Origin: Fibrobacteria bacterium
GTDB taxonomy: Bacteria; Fibrobacterota; Fibrobacteria; UBA5070
Assembly (NCBI GenBank): GCA_020633825.1
Contig: JACKCV010000005.1
Span: forward strand, 62,001 to 126,000
Length of the DNA stretch: 64,000 nucleotides
Reading direction: 5' to 3'
Shown here: piece after piece, positions 41,138 through 51,100 of the stretch
How positions within the stretch are numbered: the stretch's first letter is position 1
Layout of the letters: every line of letters starts with the position of its first letter
Program-made: the position numbers and the translations under genes
Notes under the pieces: model-generated
Told to the model about the DNA's origin: nothing
The model's database searches: none
Seen by the model: only the letters and a program-made list of their open reading frames with translations

Positions 41138-43485
41138 CGGGTGCCTTCCCAGTCTTGCGTTGTCTTTCCCTTGAGCCAATCCCGGAAATCCCAGTAGTAT
41201 TCAAACGGAACAGAGAGCCCAGAAGACATGACAGCGGTACTGTTGGGAGTCTTCCAGCGTGGGGCGGTTCCGACGGCTCCTCCTGCGTATTCATCGTACC
41301 AGCCCAAAAGGTGTCCGGTTTCATGCGCCCAGCTATTGTCTCTCGTTTTGACTCGAGTCCAATTCGATGCATTGGCTCTTCCCGCGCCTTGGAACAAGTT
41401 GACGACATGATGTTCGCCTGATTCCACGAATTCTGTGTGCACACGCACGCGAAATTTGCAACAGCCGTTCCTCGCATCGCAGTCGCAACGCTTGTTTCGG
41501 TCGCACTTCTCACGGTGCATGAACCATTTGCCTGTCAACTTGGACTCAATATCCTTTTTCATGGCCGCCTTGTCCGCGTCCGTGACCGCCGGACCGATCG
41601 CGGGCAACGGGCTGCCGGCAGCTGGCTTGGCGCCGAGTCTGTTGACCAGCTTGATCTTGGTCGTGACATGGAGGATTCCGCCTTTGAATTCGATGTCGAA
41701 TTTCCCTGTCCATCCGAAGATGCCGCTGGCGCAGGCAATGGTCTTCGTATCCTTGGCGTAATCTGGGAGCCGCTTGATTTTGAAGTTGGTCCCCCCCGTG
41801 GCGCTGGTGCCACCAGCTTCAGCGGCGACGAGAATGTCGGGCATCGCCCACTCCGTCCCCTTTTTCTTGACAATCCATTTCGTCTTGTGGGGTAGCGAAT
41901 CCAGTGTGTCGGTGAGCGATTCCACCAATGACCCATCATGCACAGATTTGAGATCGATTTTTGTTGCGGGTTTTTCGGGGAGGTTCTCGCCGGCGATCTC
42001 GATCTTGATGGTGTCGCCACAATACGCGGAACTGGATAGGAACTTGACGGAGATAGATGGCGTCCCAATGGAACCGGGCGGCGAGGCTGGCGATGTTGGC
42101 GGGGTTCCCGGCTTGGTTGGGCCTTCCGTCGGAATCTTCTCCTTGGCCACCCTCGATGCATCCTCAACCGGATTCTCCTTCGAGGTCACCTTCGTGTTCT
42201 CGGGAGGATCGATCAGGCTGGGGTCATTGCCTGGGGCGAAATACATGATCTGCACCGATCGCTCGTCGGGATTCTCCTCGGCCGAGGCGAAATCCTCCCC
42301 GTTTCCGTACACCCCTTTTCCGTCGTGACCCCAGGACGGGGTCTTCCAATCCGGGGTGGAACTCGCATCGTTTCCCAGTTCCTTCTGGATGAGCGACAGG
42401 ATCTGTCTCAAAATGGCGTTCCAGGTCCTGGGGCCGCAGATGCCGTCCTCCTGGAGCCCGAGCTTCCATGCGGCATTGGCGTGGCCCTGGAATGCCTTCA
42501 CGGCCCGCTGCGTCCTGCTTCCGTCCCGTCCATCCACCGGGCCGGGGTCGCAGGGGAGGTCCGCGAAGATCGAAAGGTCGGACAGGAATTGTTGCAGGTC
42601 CTCGGTGCGGAAGTTCTCCTTGGCGAGATCCTCCCAGGAGGGTTCGTCGCGATCCAGAATCGCCTTGACCACCCGGGCACGACGGAGCGACAACTTGCGG
42701 TTGTGTTCCGGCGAGCCGGAGGCGGAGGCGAAACCGAAGCAGATCGTGGTTTCGGGATGCGCGGGATCGGGTGGATGGGCGGTGCGTCGGAGTGCCGTCG
42801 CGAGAATTCTCGCCAAGCCTCCGTCGCTGCCCAGGAAGGGGAATTCCCCATCCAATCCGAACTGGAGGTCTCCTCCCCCCAGCCAATGGGCGTGCACTTT
42901 CAGGGCCACTTGGATCCGGGGGCTGGTGGCGGGCTCGGATGCCTCCAGGTGGGTCGCGGTGAGCCAGAAATCGACCGTCTCGCCCGGAACATAGGGCACG
43001 GCGATCTCGAGGGCCTCCTTGGCCTTGATGGTATGGGTCGTCCCGTCGGAGTCGGGGAATCCCTCGATCCCTCGCACGATGGACTGCTCCTCCGGAACCC
43101 CGTCGCGGATCCAGGACTGGTGGAGGTCGAAGAAGGCGCGCCGTACCTTCCCGGGCGCGATCCGGCGGACGTCGACGGCCATTTCGAAGGGCTCGTTGAG
43201 GCGAAGCTGGTCGGGTGGCGTCAGAAAACGGCAATTCGACAGCACGACCGACGGGGTAGGGGAGGAGGGCTTCTCGGATGGTGGGGCGCAACTCGACCCC
43301 TCCGGCCAGGGATCGTTCTCGCGGGTCTTGGCCAGGTAGTCGGGGTCGACGGCCGGGCGTTGAGGAGCGGATGCCGTTGGAAAACGGATATCCCCGGAGG
43401 GTTTTCCCTTGTACCGGTCGAGCAGGGATGGACCATCGAACGGACTCGATTCCCCCAAGGAGGAATTGGGATACGGAGAGTTCAT
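41134..43485 (-). CDS. Multidomain protein with OmpA-like, peptidoglycan-binding and metzincin-like regions; effector candidate
   Basis: A 783-residue protein from ATG 43485 with no signal peptide. About residues 245-290 hold an OmpA-C-like segment (ICFGFASASGSPEHNRKLSL RRA-type). About 315-365 follow the PG-binding-1 pattern (SRTQRAVKAFQ, QEDGICGPRTWNAIL). A Pro/Thr-rich linker (GPTKPGTPPTSPASPPGS) follows, then a Cys-rich domain (CDRNKRCDCDARNGCCKF). Near the C-terminus is AHETGHLLGWYDEY, the HExxHxxGxxD zinc motif of metzincin peptidases. A later VMSSGLS could be the Met-turn. The lack of a Sec signal with wall-binding and protease modules fits a contact-delivered effector. Confidence 0.75.
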   Translation of the reverse strand: MNSPYPNSSLGESSPFDGPSLLDRYKGKPSGDIRFPTASAPQRPAVDPDYLAKTRENDPWPEGSSCAPPSEKPSSPTPSVVLSNCRFLTPPDQLRLNEPFEMAVDVRRIAPGKVRRAFFDLHQSWIRDGVPEEQSIVRGIEGFPDSDGTTHTIKAKEALEIAVPYVPGETVDFWLTATHLEASEPATSPRIQVALKVHAHWLGGGDLQFGLDGEFPFLGSDGGLARILATALRRTAHPPDPAHPETTICFGFASASGSPEHNRKLSLRRARVVKAILDRDEPSWEDLAKENFRTEDLQQFLSDLSIFADLPCDPGPVDGRDGSRTQRAVKAFQGHANAAWKLGLQEDGICGPRTWNAILRQILSLIQKELGNDASSTPDWKTPSWGHDGKGVYGNGEDFASAEENPDERSVQIMYFAPGNDPSLIDPPENTKVTSKENPVEDASRVAKEKIPTEGPTKPGTPPTSPASPPGSIGTPSISVKFLSSSAYCGDTIKIEIAGENLPEKPATKIDLKSVHDGSLVESLTDTLDSLPHKTKWIVKKKGTEWAMPDILVAAEAGGTSATGGTNFKIKRLPDYAKDTKTIACASGIFGWTGKFDIEFKGGILHVTTKIKLVNRLGAKPAAGSPLPAIGPAVTDADKAAMKKDIESKLTGKWFMHREKCDRNKRCDCDARNGCCKFRVRVHTEFVESGEHHVVNLFQGAGRANASNWTRVKTRDNSWAHETGHLLGWYDEYAGGAVGTAPRWKTPNSTAVMSSGLSVPFEYYWDFRDWLKGKTTQDWEGTR

Positions 43486-43829
43486 GACGTGGCGCCTGGG
43501 TGGGAATCTGGTGCGGATCGCAGGCCATCCCGGGGTGTCGCTAGGAGTCTGTCGGGGTGTGCCGCGAAGACCGAAGGATAGGAAATCGTGGAACGGGAAT
43601 CACTCATGGTCCAGTCCCCTGCGTCGGGAGCGAAGGGGGCATGTTTCCTCCGTGTCCGAACGTGGGGTGGGCAGCCGGGAATCGAAGCAGGGGTGCTCCG
43701 GGGTGTCGAACGCTCGGCGGGGTGGCCGTGGAATTCCTGTGCCGCTCGCGGGTGGACTTCCAATCCCACGACCGGGAACCCGCACGGCGGATCTTCGCGA
43801 AGTCTGGAGTACCACCGTCGGGATGGAAA
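43486..43829. other. Upstream region of the metzincin-like gene
   Basis: No supported gene. A 41-codon minus-strand frame (43607 down to 43482, MSDSRSTISYPS start) overlaps the metzincin-gene start by ATGA and could be a coupled leader peptide, but it has no other support. The rest is GC-rich DNA after the neighbouring stop. Confidence 0.3.
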
Positions 43830-44519
43830 TCAATCCGAGCGGATTGTCCCTGGGAGGAGGACCTGCATCCCGGGAGGGGAGGGGCAGGTCATGATCCTTG
43901 TGGCTCCTTCGATCCGCACGTTCGGGGTGCCGCCCTCCTCGCAAACCTCTTCGAGCCGCAACGGTTCGGCCTTTCGCAGGAGGCGGCCACCGGCATCGAA
44001 CACCAGTCGGTCCTCGCCTCCGATGAACCTTTCGTCATGGCAATCGGGATCGAAACAATACCGGATGCAGTTGTTGCAGACCATTCCGGCGCCCTCGAGG
44101 AAGGTGGTGCAGTTGTCGTAGGCGGCGGGAACGATCACGGTGAACGTGGAATCGATGAAGTAGCCGCATTTGGATCGACCCGAGTCGGATGGAGCCGAAA
44201 AACGACTGATGCCGCCTTGGTCGTTCGGGTAATCGAAATCGCTCCAGAAGTAGATGTTGGGAACGACGACCATTCCCTGCCGGTTCACGGCCACGAGTTC
44301 CACCGGGAACTTGATCCTGAGCGTCTCGTACCCGTTGCGGTCGAATTGCAGGCGCTTCCTGTGGGCTTTCTTCACACGTCGTTGATCGTCCTTGGTCTCG
44401 AAACATTTGGCAGACCATTCCCCGTTGCGGTCTGGACAGGAAGCGGCGACCACTGGATGCGAAATGGGAAAGGCCACCAGCAAAATGGCGATCCAGATGG
44501 TATGCGTTTTCGGGATCAT
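43830..44519 (-). CDS. Small exported Cys-containing protein, unknown function
   Basis: A 229-residue protein from ATG 44519, with GGGAGG upstream and a signal peptide (IWIAILLVAFPISHPVVAA). The mature part has Cys residues that could form disulfides (CFET, KCGYF, NCTTF, CNNCIRYCFDPDC) and short strand motifs such as FDRNGYETLRIKFP and LVFDAGGRLL, reminiscent of WG-type beta repeats. No family assigned. It lies between the GH43 gene and the metzincin-like gene on the same strand, but with gaps of over 260 bases. Confidence 0.65.
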   Translation of the reverse strand: MIPKTHTIWIAILLVAFPISHPVVAASCPDRNGEWSAKCFETKDDQRRVKKAHRKRLQFDRNGYETLRIKFPVELVAVNRQGMVVVPNIYFWSDFDYPNDQGGISRFSAPSDSGRSKCGYFIDSTFTVIVPAAYDNCTTFLEGAGMVCNNCIRYCFDPDCHDERFIGGEDRLVFDAGGRLLRKAEPLRLEEVCEEGGTPNVRIEGATRIMTCPSPPGMQVLLPGTIRSD

Positions 44520-44786
44520 CTTGGACCTCCCGGAAATGGACCCGATTGGGTTTTGGGAAAAGCGTAGGACGTTTGCGCATACGATGGAATTTTCGAACGG
44601 AACGTGCGCAATTCCGATCGATCGGGATGAAAAGCCGAGGCGTTCTCCAAGAGGTCAAGGGTAGGAATCCTCGATCCCAGGCGCATCGAGAAGCCATCTG
44701 CCGAAGGTGGTTTCCGAGGACGCTAGGAGGGAGATGAGATGCGCCGAGCAGGTGGACCCGCCTGCTTCCTCGAACCTCCGCCAGGA

Positions 44787-46637
44787 TCAGCGCGGAGGCA
44801 ATCCCGGCGAGAGGGGAATGGCCCTCGGTGCCCTGGACCTGGACTCCGATGCCCGACCCAGGGCGTCGAAGGTCGGGGCGTCCGGACGGTGGATGGATAT
44901 CCGACGTTCCACGTCCACGGGGGTCTTCCGGAAGCGGATCGAGCCGAGGGTGAAGGTCCCGTCGAGGTTTGCCAGGAAGAGGTCGTGGATGCCGGTCGCG
45001 TTCTGGAAGCCGGTCGGCAGATCGGTCTGGTGGCATCCGGCACCGGGAACGTCGAGTTCCATGGAAAGAGCCGTTTCTTGTCCGAGGCCGACCCTTGCAC
45101 GGCCGGTTCCGGAAATGGCGCACAGTTCCAGGGATCGGAATCCGCCTTCGTCGAATCCCATGTTCTCGTAGACCGCCTTCGAGGAGGGGCCGAGGACCAC
45201 GGCGTCGTGAGCGGGGTCCCACGAGGCGTTGGGGGATCGATCGAAGGCGCCCAGGCGAAGAGAGTCGGCGGCAGGGCGAACGACATCGATGCGATCGAGC
45301 TCGGCGAAGCCGTCGCCCTTGGAAAATTTGAAGCTGTTCCGGCCGGACTTGACCTCGACCTCGACCACCACGACCTGCCCTGCGGGGAAATCGCCCCAGG
45401 CGGGGGTTTTCGGGTACGCGATGGTTCGAGGAGCCGCTCCGTTCACGGAGAGCCTGTGGGTCGCATCTCCATCCCCGGCCGCGTAGCGCACCACGATCCA
45501 GCGCCGACCCGGCTGGAACATCGTGGTGAGGAATTCCACGGAACTGTTGGCACCGTTGATGTAGCCGACGTATTCGGAATTCGACGCCTTGGATGCGTTC
45601 GAGGACATCAGGGAGTCCCCGACCAGCACGGCGTGTTCGGCTTCCAGGGCCTGGTGCCGACCCAGGAACGGCTGGCCGAGGTCGAGCCATCCGTCGTCCC
45701 CGTAGACGATTTCCCGGATCTGCAGGTGGGCCGCGCCGTTGCGGTTGCGGTCGTAGTAGTGGTGGGCGAACCAATCGCGCCGCCCATCGTGGAAAGGGGA
45801 TCCTCCACCCGGGCCGACGTAGCGGCCGTACGAAGACAGAATTTGTGTTCCTCCCCCGGCGGCCATGTCCTTGCCGCTTTCGTCGAGGAACGGGCCGTTG
45901 GCCTTGGAGGATCTTCCGTACATGGTGCGGTAGGTGGAGTTCACGCCGCTGCAGCATTTGTCGAACGGGGCGAAGAGGTAGGTCCAGGGCCCGTGTTGGA
46001 TGGTGGAGGGGCCCTCGATGGCGCCTCCGCCCCGGCTGGCGATCTTGTAGAGGGTCTTGTCGGAGGATTGCTTGCCCGTGGCCGGATCGATGCTGATCAT
46101 GCGCAACCCCTGCCAGAACGAGCCCATGCTCATCCAGGCCTTGCCCGAGGGTTCGACGAGGATCTCGGGATCGATGGCGTTGTAGTCATCGCCCGAACGG
46201 GAGCGCCAGACCTCGCCCGCATCGGTCCATTGGTACGCCGGACTGCCCACATCGAGCGTGGGTGTGGACAGGGCTCCGATCAAGGATGTGTTCTTGCCGA
46301 AGACGGATCCGCAGTAGTACACCCAGTAGCGCCCCCCCATGCGGGACACGTGGGGAGCCCAGATGTCTTCGATTCCCGGATAGGCCGACAGCATCCAGGA
46401 AGGGACCGACTTCAGGAGTTTCCCTTGGGGGCTCCAGGTCGCCATGTCGCTCGACTGCCAGACCGAGAGCAAGTTGTTCGTGGACAGAAGGGTGAAAACC
46501 CCTCGATCATCCCGCACCACCGTGGGGTCGTGGGCTCCGGGTTGGGTGTCACTCTGCCGAAAGGGAATGGAGGGGGCGAATTGGACGTTTTGGGCAAAAG
46601 GCTCGAACGCAAGCAGGGTGGCCAGAAATAGGTGCAT
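44787..46637 (-). CDS. Secreted GH43 glycosidase (arabinanase-like) with C-terminal carbohydrate-binding modules
   Basis: A 616-residue protein from ATG 46637 with GGGGAGG upstream and a short signal peptide (MHLFLATLLAFEPFAQ). The five-bladed propeller of GH43 covers about residues 20-320. The three acidic catalytic positions are visible: GAHDPTVVRD (base), YNAIDPEILV (pKa modulator) and AIEGPSTI (acid), as in endo-1,5-alpha-L-arabinanases. Two beta-sandwich modules follow: CBM6/35-like from about 330 to 460 (LEAEHAVLVGD, YVGYINGANSSVEF) and a second one of less clear type from about 470. The end is arginine-rich. It attacks plant side-chain polysaccharide outside the cell. Confidence 0.88.
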   Translation of the reverse strand: MHLFLATLLAFEPFAQNVQFAPSIPFRQSDTQPGAHDPTVVRDDRGVFTLLSTNNLLSVWQSSDMATWSPQGKLLKSVPSWMLSAYPGIEDIWAPHVSRMGGRYWVYYCGSVFGKNTSLIGALSTPTLDVGSPAYQWTDAGEVWRSRSGDDYNAIDPEILVEPSGKAWMSMGSFWQGLRMISIDPATGKQSSDKTLYKIASRGGGAIEGPSTIQHGPWTYLFAPFDKCCSGVNSTYRTMYGRSSKANGPFLDESGKDMAAGGGTQILSSYGRYVGPGGGSPFHDGRRDWFAHHYYDRNRNGAAHLQIREIVYGDDGWLDLGQPFLGRHQALEAEHAVLVGDSLMSSNASKASNSEYVGYINGANSSVEFLTTMFQPGRRWIVVRYAAGDGDATHRLSVNGAAPRTIAYPKTPAWGDFPAGQVVVVEVEVKSGRNSFKFSKGDGFAELDRIDVVRPAADSLRLGAFDRSPNASWDPAHDAVVLGPSSKAVYENMGFDEGGFRSLELCAISGTGRARVGLGQETALSMELDVPGAGCHQTDLPTGFQNATGIHDLFLANLDGTFTLGSIRFRKTPVDVERRISIHRPDAPTFDALGRASESRSRAPRAIPLSPGLPPR

Positions 46638-47224
46638 CGCGAAGGCCTCCCCGTTGGAGGTGGTTCAAGGCGGGCGTCGTCTCGGGCTCCCTCGCGGAGT
46701 CGAGTGCCCCGAGGCACACTCGAGGTTTGCCCCGAGCGAGACGGAATTCCGAATCTAGGCCTCCAGGGGATTCCGATCGACACCGATGTACCCTCGATCT
46801 GTTGAAAACCGTTCAACGATCCCAGAAAACCACCGGCTCCATAGCGCTTGGATCGGCAACGCGGTGCGCGCGGCTCCGGTTGGGTCCTGGGGGCCGAAAT
46901 GGGTTTGTTAGGATGTGGAATTCCTCAGGGCGTTCAAGGATTTGTTTGTGATGGGTCACTTGCCGGCGGGTAGTTATTGGTCGCGTGTTGTTTGAGGGGG
47001 GATTCCTCCCTCTGGCGACGAAGGCGGGGCCTTCTTCGCGCACCCCCACTGGCTGGGGTGCTGCGCTCCGCAACGCCAAGTAGCAACGGGAGTAGGGCTT
47101 GACGCTGGGAATCGGAGGTTTTTAAGTCCAATAGAGCCACAGATCGCCGAATTCGCCGTGTAGAGCAAGTCGATTTGGCCCCGTGTGTAGCTCGCTTTCC
47201 CTACTTCCGGTTGGATCTCCCATC
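46638..47224. other. 587-bp gap between the GH43 and RHS genes
   Basis: No supported gene. It contains the divergent control regions of both genes. A small imperfect hairpin with arms around GAGGGGGGATTC/CTCCCTC lies near 46994-47013. The short minus-strand frames at 46934-47168 have no recognisable content. Confidence 0.4.
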
Positions 47225-47353
47225 ATGATGCCACGGCTCGCGTTCGCTTTTACAGCCTCCTTGCTGGTTTGCACACCCTCCGTTCAGGGGGGGGGGGGGC
47301 AACTTTCATACCAGTCGCTAGTCCAGGGGGAAGTTGCCTCGACTCGCTGTTGA
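47225..47353 (+). CDS. Signal-peptide start of the RHS protein, frame broken after a 13-G tract
   Basis: ATG 47225 (or 47228) encodes MMPRLAFAFTASLLVCTPS, a good signal peptide, then a poly-G tract read as glycines, then a stop at 47351-47353. The downstream RHS protein is in the other frame after the tract; one more G (14) or two fewer (11) would join them. I therefore read this as the true N-terminus of the RHS protein in the off state, or a miscounted homopolymer. Confidence 0.55.
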   Translation: MMPRLAFAFTASLLVCTPSVQGGGGQLSYQSLVQGEVASTRC

Positions 47354-48159
47354 TCCTGACGGATACCCTGACCCAAAGGGAGCGAGTTTCGTGGCAGGGT
47401 GCCGTTGTGGTTCCGGCAAGTGCCGATTGCCAGGTTCCGATTGCCCTTCCAGAACGTCCCGAAGGAGCTGCTGTTCGAGAGGTTCTCTGGGGCCAGACGG
47501 AATGGCTCGACACGGCCTTCCACGGCGAAGTCCATGTCAAGGCTGGTGCAAACCTCGTGGTGCGTCCGGAGCGCTACAGCCTGAAGGCACTCGTATTGGA
47601 GTGGGATGCACGCTTGGAGGTGGACACTTCCGGTCAGCACGACACAAGCCGCATGGAACTGGTGATTGCCGAGCGGCTGACCTGGATGGATCGGGTGCAG
47701 AACCGCTGGCCGGGTCAGACCGACAGTGCGGCAGCTTCGCGGATCCGCATGTTGGTCCAGGAAGGCGAGGTTGCCATCGGCTACGACGCCGTCGTGAGGG
47801 GTTCCCTCTGGGCGCCGCATTCCCCGGTGCTCATCCAGGATCGGGCCCTCGTTGTTGGCCAGGTACTGTCGCGTAGTCAGGTATGGGGTTGGGACTCCCG
47901 TGGAAGGTGGGTCGCCCCTCGTTTCTTGCCCTCGTGGTCAGGCGCCCCTCCTGGAGTGGTCATCCACGCACCGCGCGAGTCCCACAGCTCGGCTTTCAGC
48001 TGGCCTGTGTCCTGGAGCATTGACGGTATTGGCAGGACACCGCTCTCGTGGAGCCTCTTGGAGATGAGGGTCTGCAATGGGTCCGGCGATGCCATCTCGA
48101 GAATTGCGATTCCGTTCGTGTCGTGGTGGATCGAACCGAGCCCCGCGTGGCCTTCTTGA
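47269..48159 (+). CDS. N-terminal region of RHS protein (second frame segment)
   Basis: About 250 codons of convincing coding sequence after the G tract (for example CLDSLLILTDTLTQ, SLKALVLEWDARLEVD, RSQVWGWDSRGRWVAP). It is a beta-rich exported region ending in the first Ig-like repeat (VVIHAPRES...SWSIDG). The listed TTG 47269 is not a likely true start; the frame should be entered from the signal peptide at 47225. Around 48025-48045 coding passes to the third frame (DTALVEPLGDEGLQWVRR continues the Ig-like repeat), so the last codons here are spurious. A second one-base discrepancy is thus present. Confidence 0.6.
   Translation: MHTLRSGGGGATFIPVASPGGSCLDSLLILTDTLTQRERVSWQGAVVVPASADCQVPIALPERPEGAAVREVLWGQTEWLDTAFHGEVHVKAGANLVVRPERYSLKALVLEWDARLEVDTSGQHDTSRMELVIAERLTWMDRVQNRWPGQTDSAAASRIRMLVQEGEVAIGYDAVVRGSLWAPHSPVLIQDRALVVGQVLSRSQVWGWDSRGRWVAPRFLPSWSGAPPGVVIHAPRESHSSAFSWPVSWSIDGIGRTPLSWSLLEMRVCNGSGDAISRIAIPFVSWWIEPSPAWPS
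47287..47299 (+). repeat. 13-G homopolymer at the signal-peptide junction of the RHS gene
   Basis: Thirteen consecutive G just after the signal peptide codons. The tract is long enough to slip readily; 13 places the downstream gene out of frame, 14 would place it in frame. Confidence 0.9.
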
Positions 48160-51100
48160 ATCCGGATGCTCCACGAAGCTGGACGAACCAAAAGACCATG
48201 ACACTTCGCTGGAGTGTCGACGATGCGGTGGCGGAGGAGTCGGTGCCGCTGCGCGAAGGCGAGAACCTCTTCCTCCGCTCCTCGACCGATTTGGCGGGCA
48301 ACACCGGACGGGCTCGGGTCGTGGTGGTGCGGGATACCGTTCCTCCGGAGGTCGTGATCCTCGCTCCGGTGAACGGTCTCGTCACCAATCGCCGCAGGAT
48401 CGAGGTGCGCTGGAGTGGTGAAGGAGCGGAGCATGCCGACTCCGCGAGCCTCTCCGAGGGGGCAAATTCCGTCGAGCGGGCCATCGCCGACTCCGCGGGG
48501 AACGAAGGACGTGCATCGGTGCTGGTGCACTTGGACACGCAAGCCCCTGTCATTCAATTTCTGTCTGCACGAAACGGGGACACGGTGACCAGCGGAGAGT
48601 ACACGCTACGCTGGTCGGTGGACGGCGTTCCAAGGAGCGAAGTGGTCTCGCTGCAGCCAGGGCTGAACACGATTGTACGATCGGCCACGGATGCTGCTGG
48701 GAACATCGGGTCCGCTAGCCTCGAGCTCTATCTTGCCTCGGAATCGGAGCCGCCGCCGGATTTGATCCCTCCCTCCCTCCCCCCGGCAGGAATTCCCGAT
48801 CTCGCGCAGAGGATCGCGTTCCTCTACTCGGGCGAGAATGCCGTGCAGGTGGGCGCCGTCGCGGATTCCATCCACAGGAACCGGTTGACCCAAATCTTCG
48901 GGACCGTTCGGGATCCCGGCGGAAGGGCGCTCGAGGGGGCACGTGTCCAAGTCCTCGGTCACCCGGAACTGGGCCACACGCTCTCTCGGGCCGATGGTCG
49001 CTGGGATCTTGCCGTGAACGGGGGTGGCGTTCTCGTGGTGGACGTCTCGAAACCAGGGTGCCTGCCGGTCCAGCGTTCCATGGTGTCCTCGGCTAACAAG
49101 GTCCATCGGGTGGACGATGTCGTTCTCACCCAACTCTCCGGGAGCTTCCTGGTATCGGATGTCTCTGGAGGCTCCACGGCCTCCCAGGTCCTGGTCGGTG
49201 ACCAGGTCTCCGATTCCTCGGGCGTGCGCCAGGCACTCTTCCTTCTGCCGTCCGGTCTTTCCGCCAGGCTGGTGGGCGCCTCTGGAGACACCGTCGCCGT
49301 GTCCAGCCTGACCCTCCGCGCGACGGAATACACTGTCGGAACCAACGGCCCCAAGGCGATGCCGGGAACGTTGCCGGAGCACATCGCCTACACCTATGCC
49401 TTCGAGTTGTCGGCCGACGAAGCCTTGGCCCAAGGAGCCGAGACGATCCTCTTCGATCGGGCGGCGAGCTTCTTCGTCGAGAACTTCCTGGGCTTTCCTG
49501 TGGGAACGATCGTTCCGACGGGGTGGTACGATCGCAAACGGTCACGATGGACTGCCGCCGAGAACGGACTTGTGATTCGGATTCTGACCGTCGCAGACGG
49601 TGTCGCCCAAATCGACATCGATGGCGATGGCCTGGCGGACGATGGACCTGAGACTCCTTCCGCCGAGGCGCGCCAGGAGCTTGCCCGCCGGTACGAGCCC
49701 GGGCAGTCCCTCTGGTGGACGACCATGACGCACCTCACTCCCTGGGATTGCAATTGGGGATTCGGACCGCCGGAAGACGCCGAGGCGAACGAGGAAGAGC
49801 ACGAGTTCGACGAGCAGGACGAGGACTGCTGCAAGGAGAGCGGATCCGTCGTAGGGATCCAGGATGCCTCCCTCGGCGAGGTGCTTCCGGTCGCTGGTGA
49901 GGCCTGGAACCTGAATTGGACCAGTCTTCGCGCGAAAGGCCGCGCGTTGGCGCGGACTCTGCGCCTGAATCTTTCCGGACCGACCATCCCAGCAAGCCTG
50001 CGTTCGATCACCCTCCGGGTCGATGTCGCGGGACAGCACCACGAAGCGACCTACCCTGCCACGGCCAATCTGAACGTGGAGTGGACCTGGGACGGAAAGG
50101 ACGGGTGGGGACGGGATCTTTCAGGGACGCACGATGCATCCGTGCAGATCGGCTACAACTACCAGGGAGTCTACCGGCAAACGCCTCGCTTCGGATACCA
50201 CGGGGCTGGGATCCCCATCACCGGATCCCGCACGCGCCAGGAAGTCACGCTCTGGCAGCAGATTTCCCTGAATGTCTCCAATGGCATGGGGAAGGATTGG
50301 GGCATCGGAGGCTGGACTCCCACCCAGAACCATCGCCTCGACGTGGCGCGGATGCAGGTGCACCTCGGTGACGGGAACATCGCCAAGGGCAGCAATGTTT
50401 CCCACGTGCTGGAGTCCGTCGCGACGGGGCTGAGGGGATGGCCCCCGGGAATCGCCTTCGAGCCCGATGGATCGTTCTGGATCGCGCCCTACGATGACGA
50501 AAACGTCGCTCACTACTCCGCCGATGGCGGCAGAATCCTGGAGACCGTGCAGATTCGACTCTCCCATGGGATCGCGGTCGAACCATCCGGCGAGATCCTT
50601 GTTTCCTCCATCGAAGGGGCTCTATATCGGATCCGGCGGGACCGGACCATCGAGCGCCTGACCGGGTCGACCGGGTATTGCGGGGATGGCGGCCCAGCCT
50701 CGGAAGCCTGCGTGGATGCCCTGTGGAGTGTGGCGGTCGCGTGGGACGGAACGATCTACGTAGCCGACACCCGCAACAGCAGGATTCGCCGAATCTCCAC
50801 CGACGGAAGGATCTCGACGGCCGCAGGAACGGGCGTGGATGGTTATTCAGGCGACGAGATCGCGGCCGCGACGGCCAGGATCAACCAGCCAAACGGGGTC
50901 TGGGTGCGTCGAAACGGGAATCTGCTGATCGCCGATACGCACAACTGCAGGATCCGTGAGGTGCTTGCCGATGGCAACATCCGGACTCTGGCCGGCACGG
51001 GTTCGTGCGGCTCTGGCGGTGATGGAGGACCGGCGACGCTGGCGACGTTGAACTACCCGACCACCGTGGCGGAGTCGCCCTCTGGAGAGATCTGCTTCAC

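Noticed and set aside
43557..44567. Plus-strand 336-residue frame opposite the small exported protein
   Set aside because: The minus strand has a signal peptide, Shine-Dalgarno and conserved-looking Cys pattern; the plus frame has none.
44739..46631. Plus-strand 630-residue frame opposite the GH43 gene
   Set aside because: The minus strand carries all three GH43 catalytic motifs; the plus frame is its shadow.
46934..47168. Small minus-strand genes upstream of the RHS gene
   Set aside because: Short overlapping frames of low-complexity composition with no start signals.
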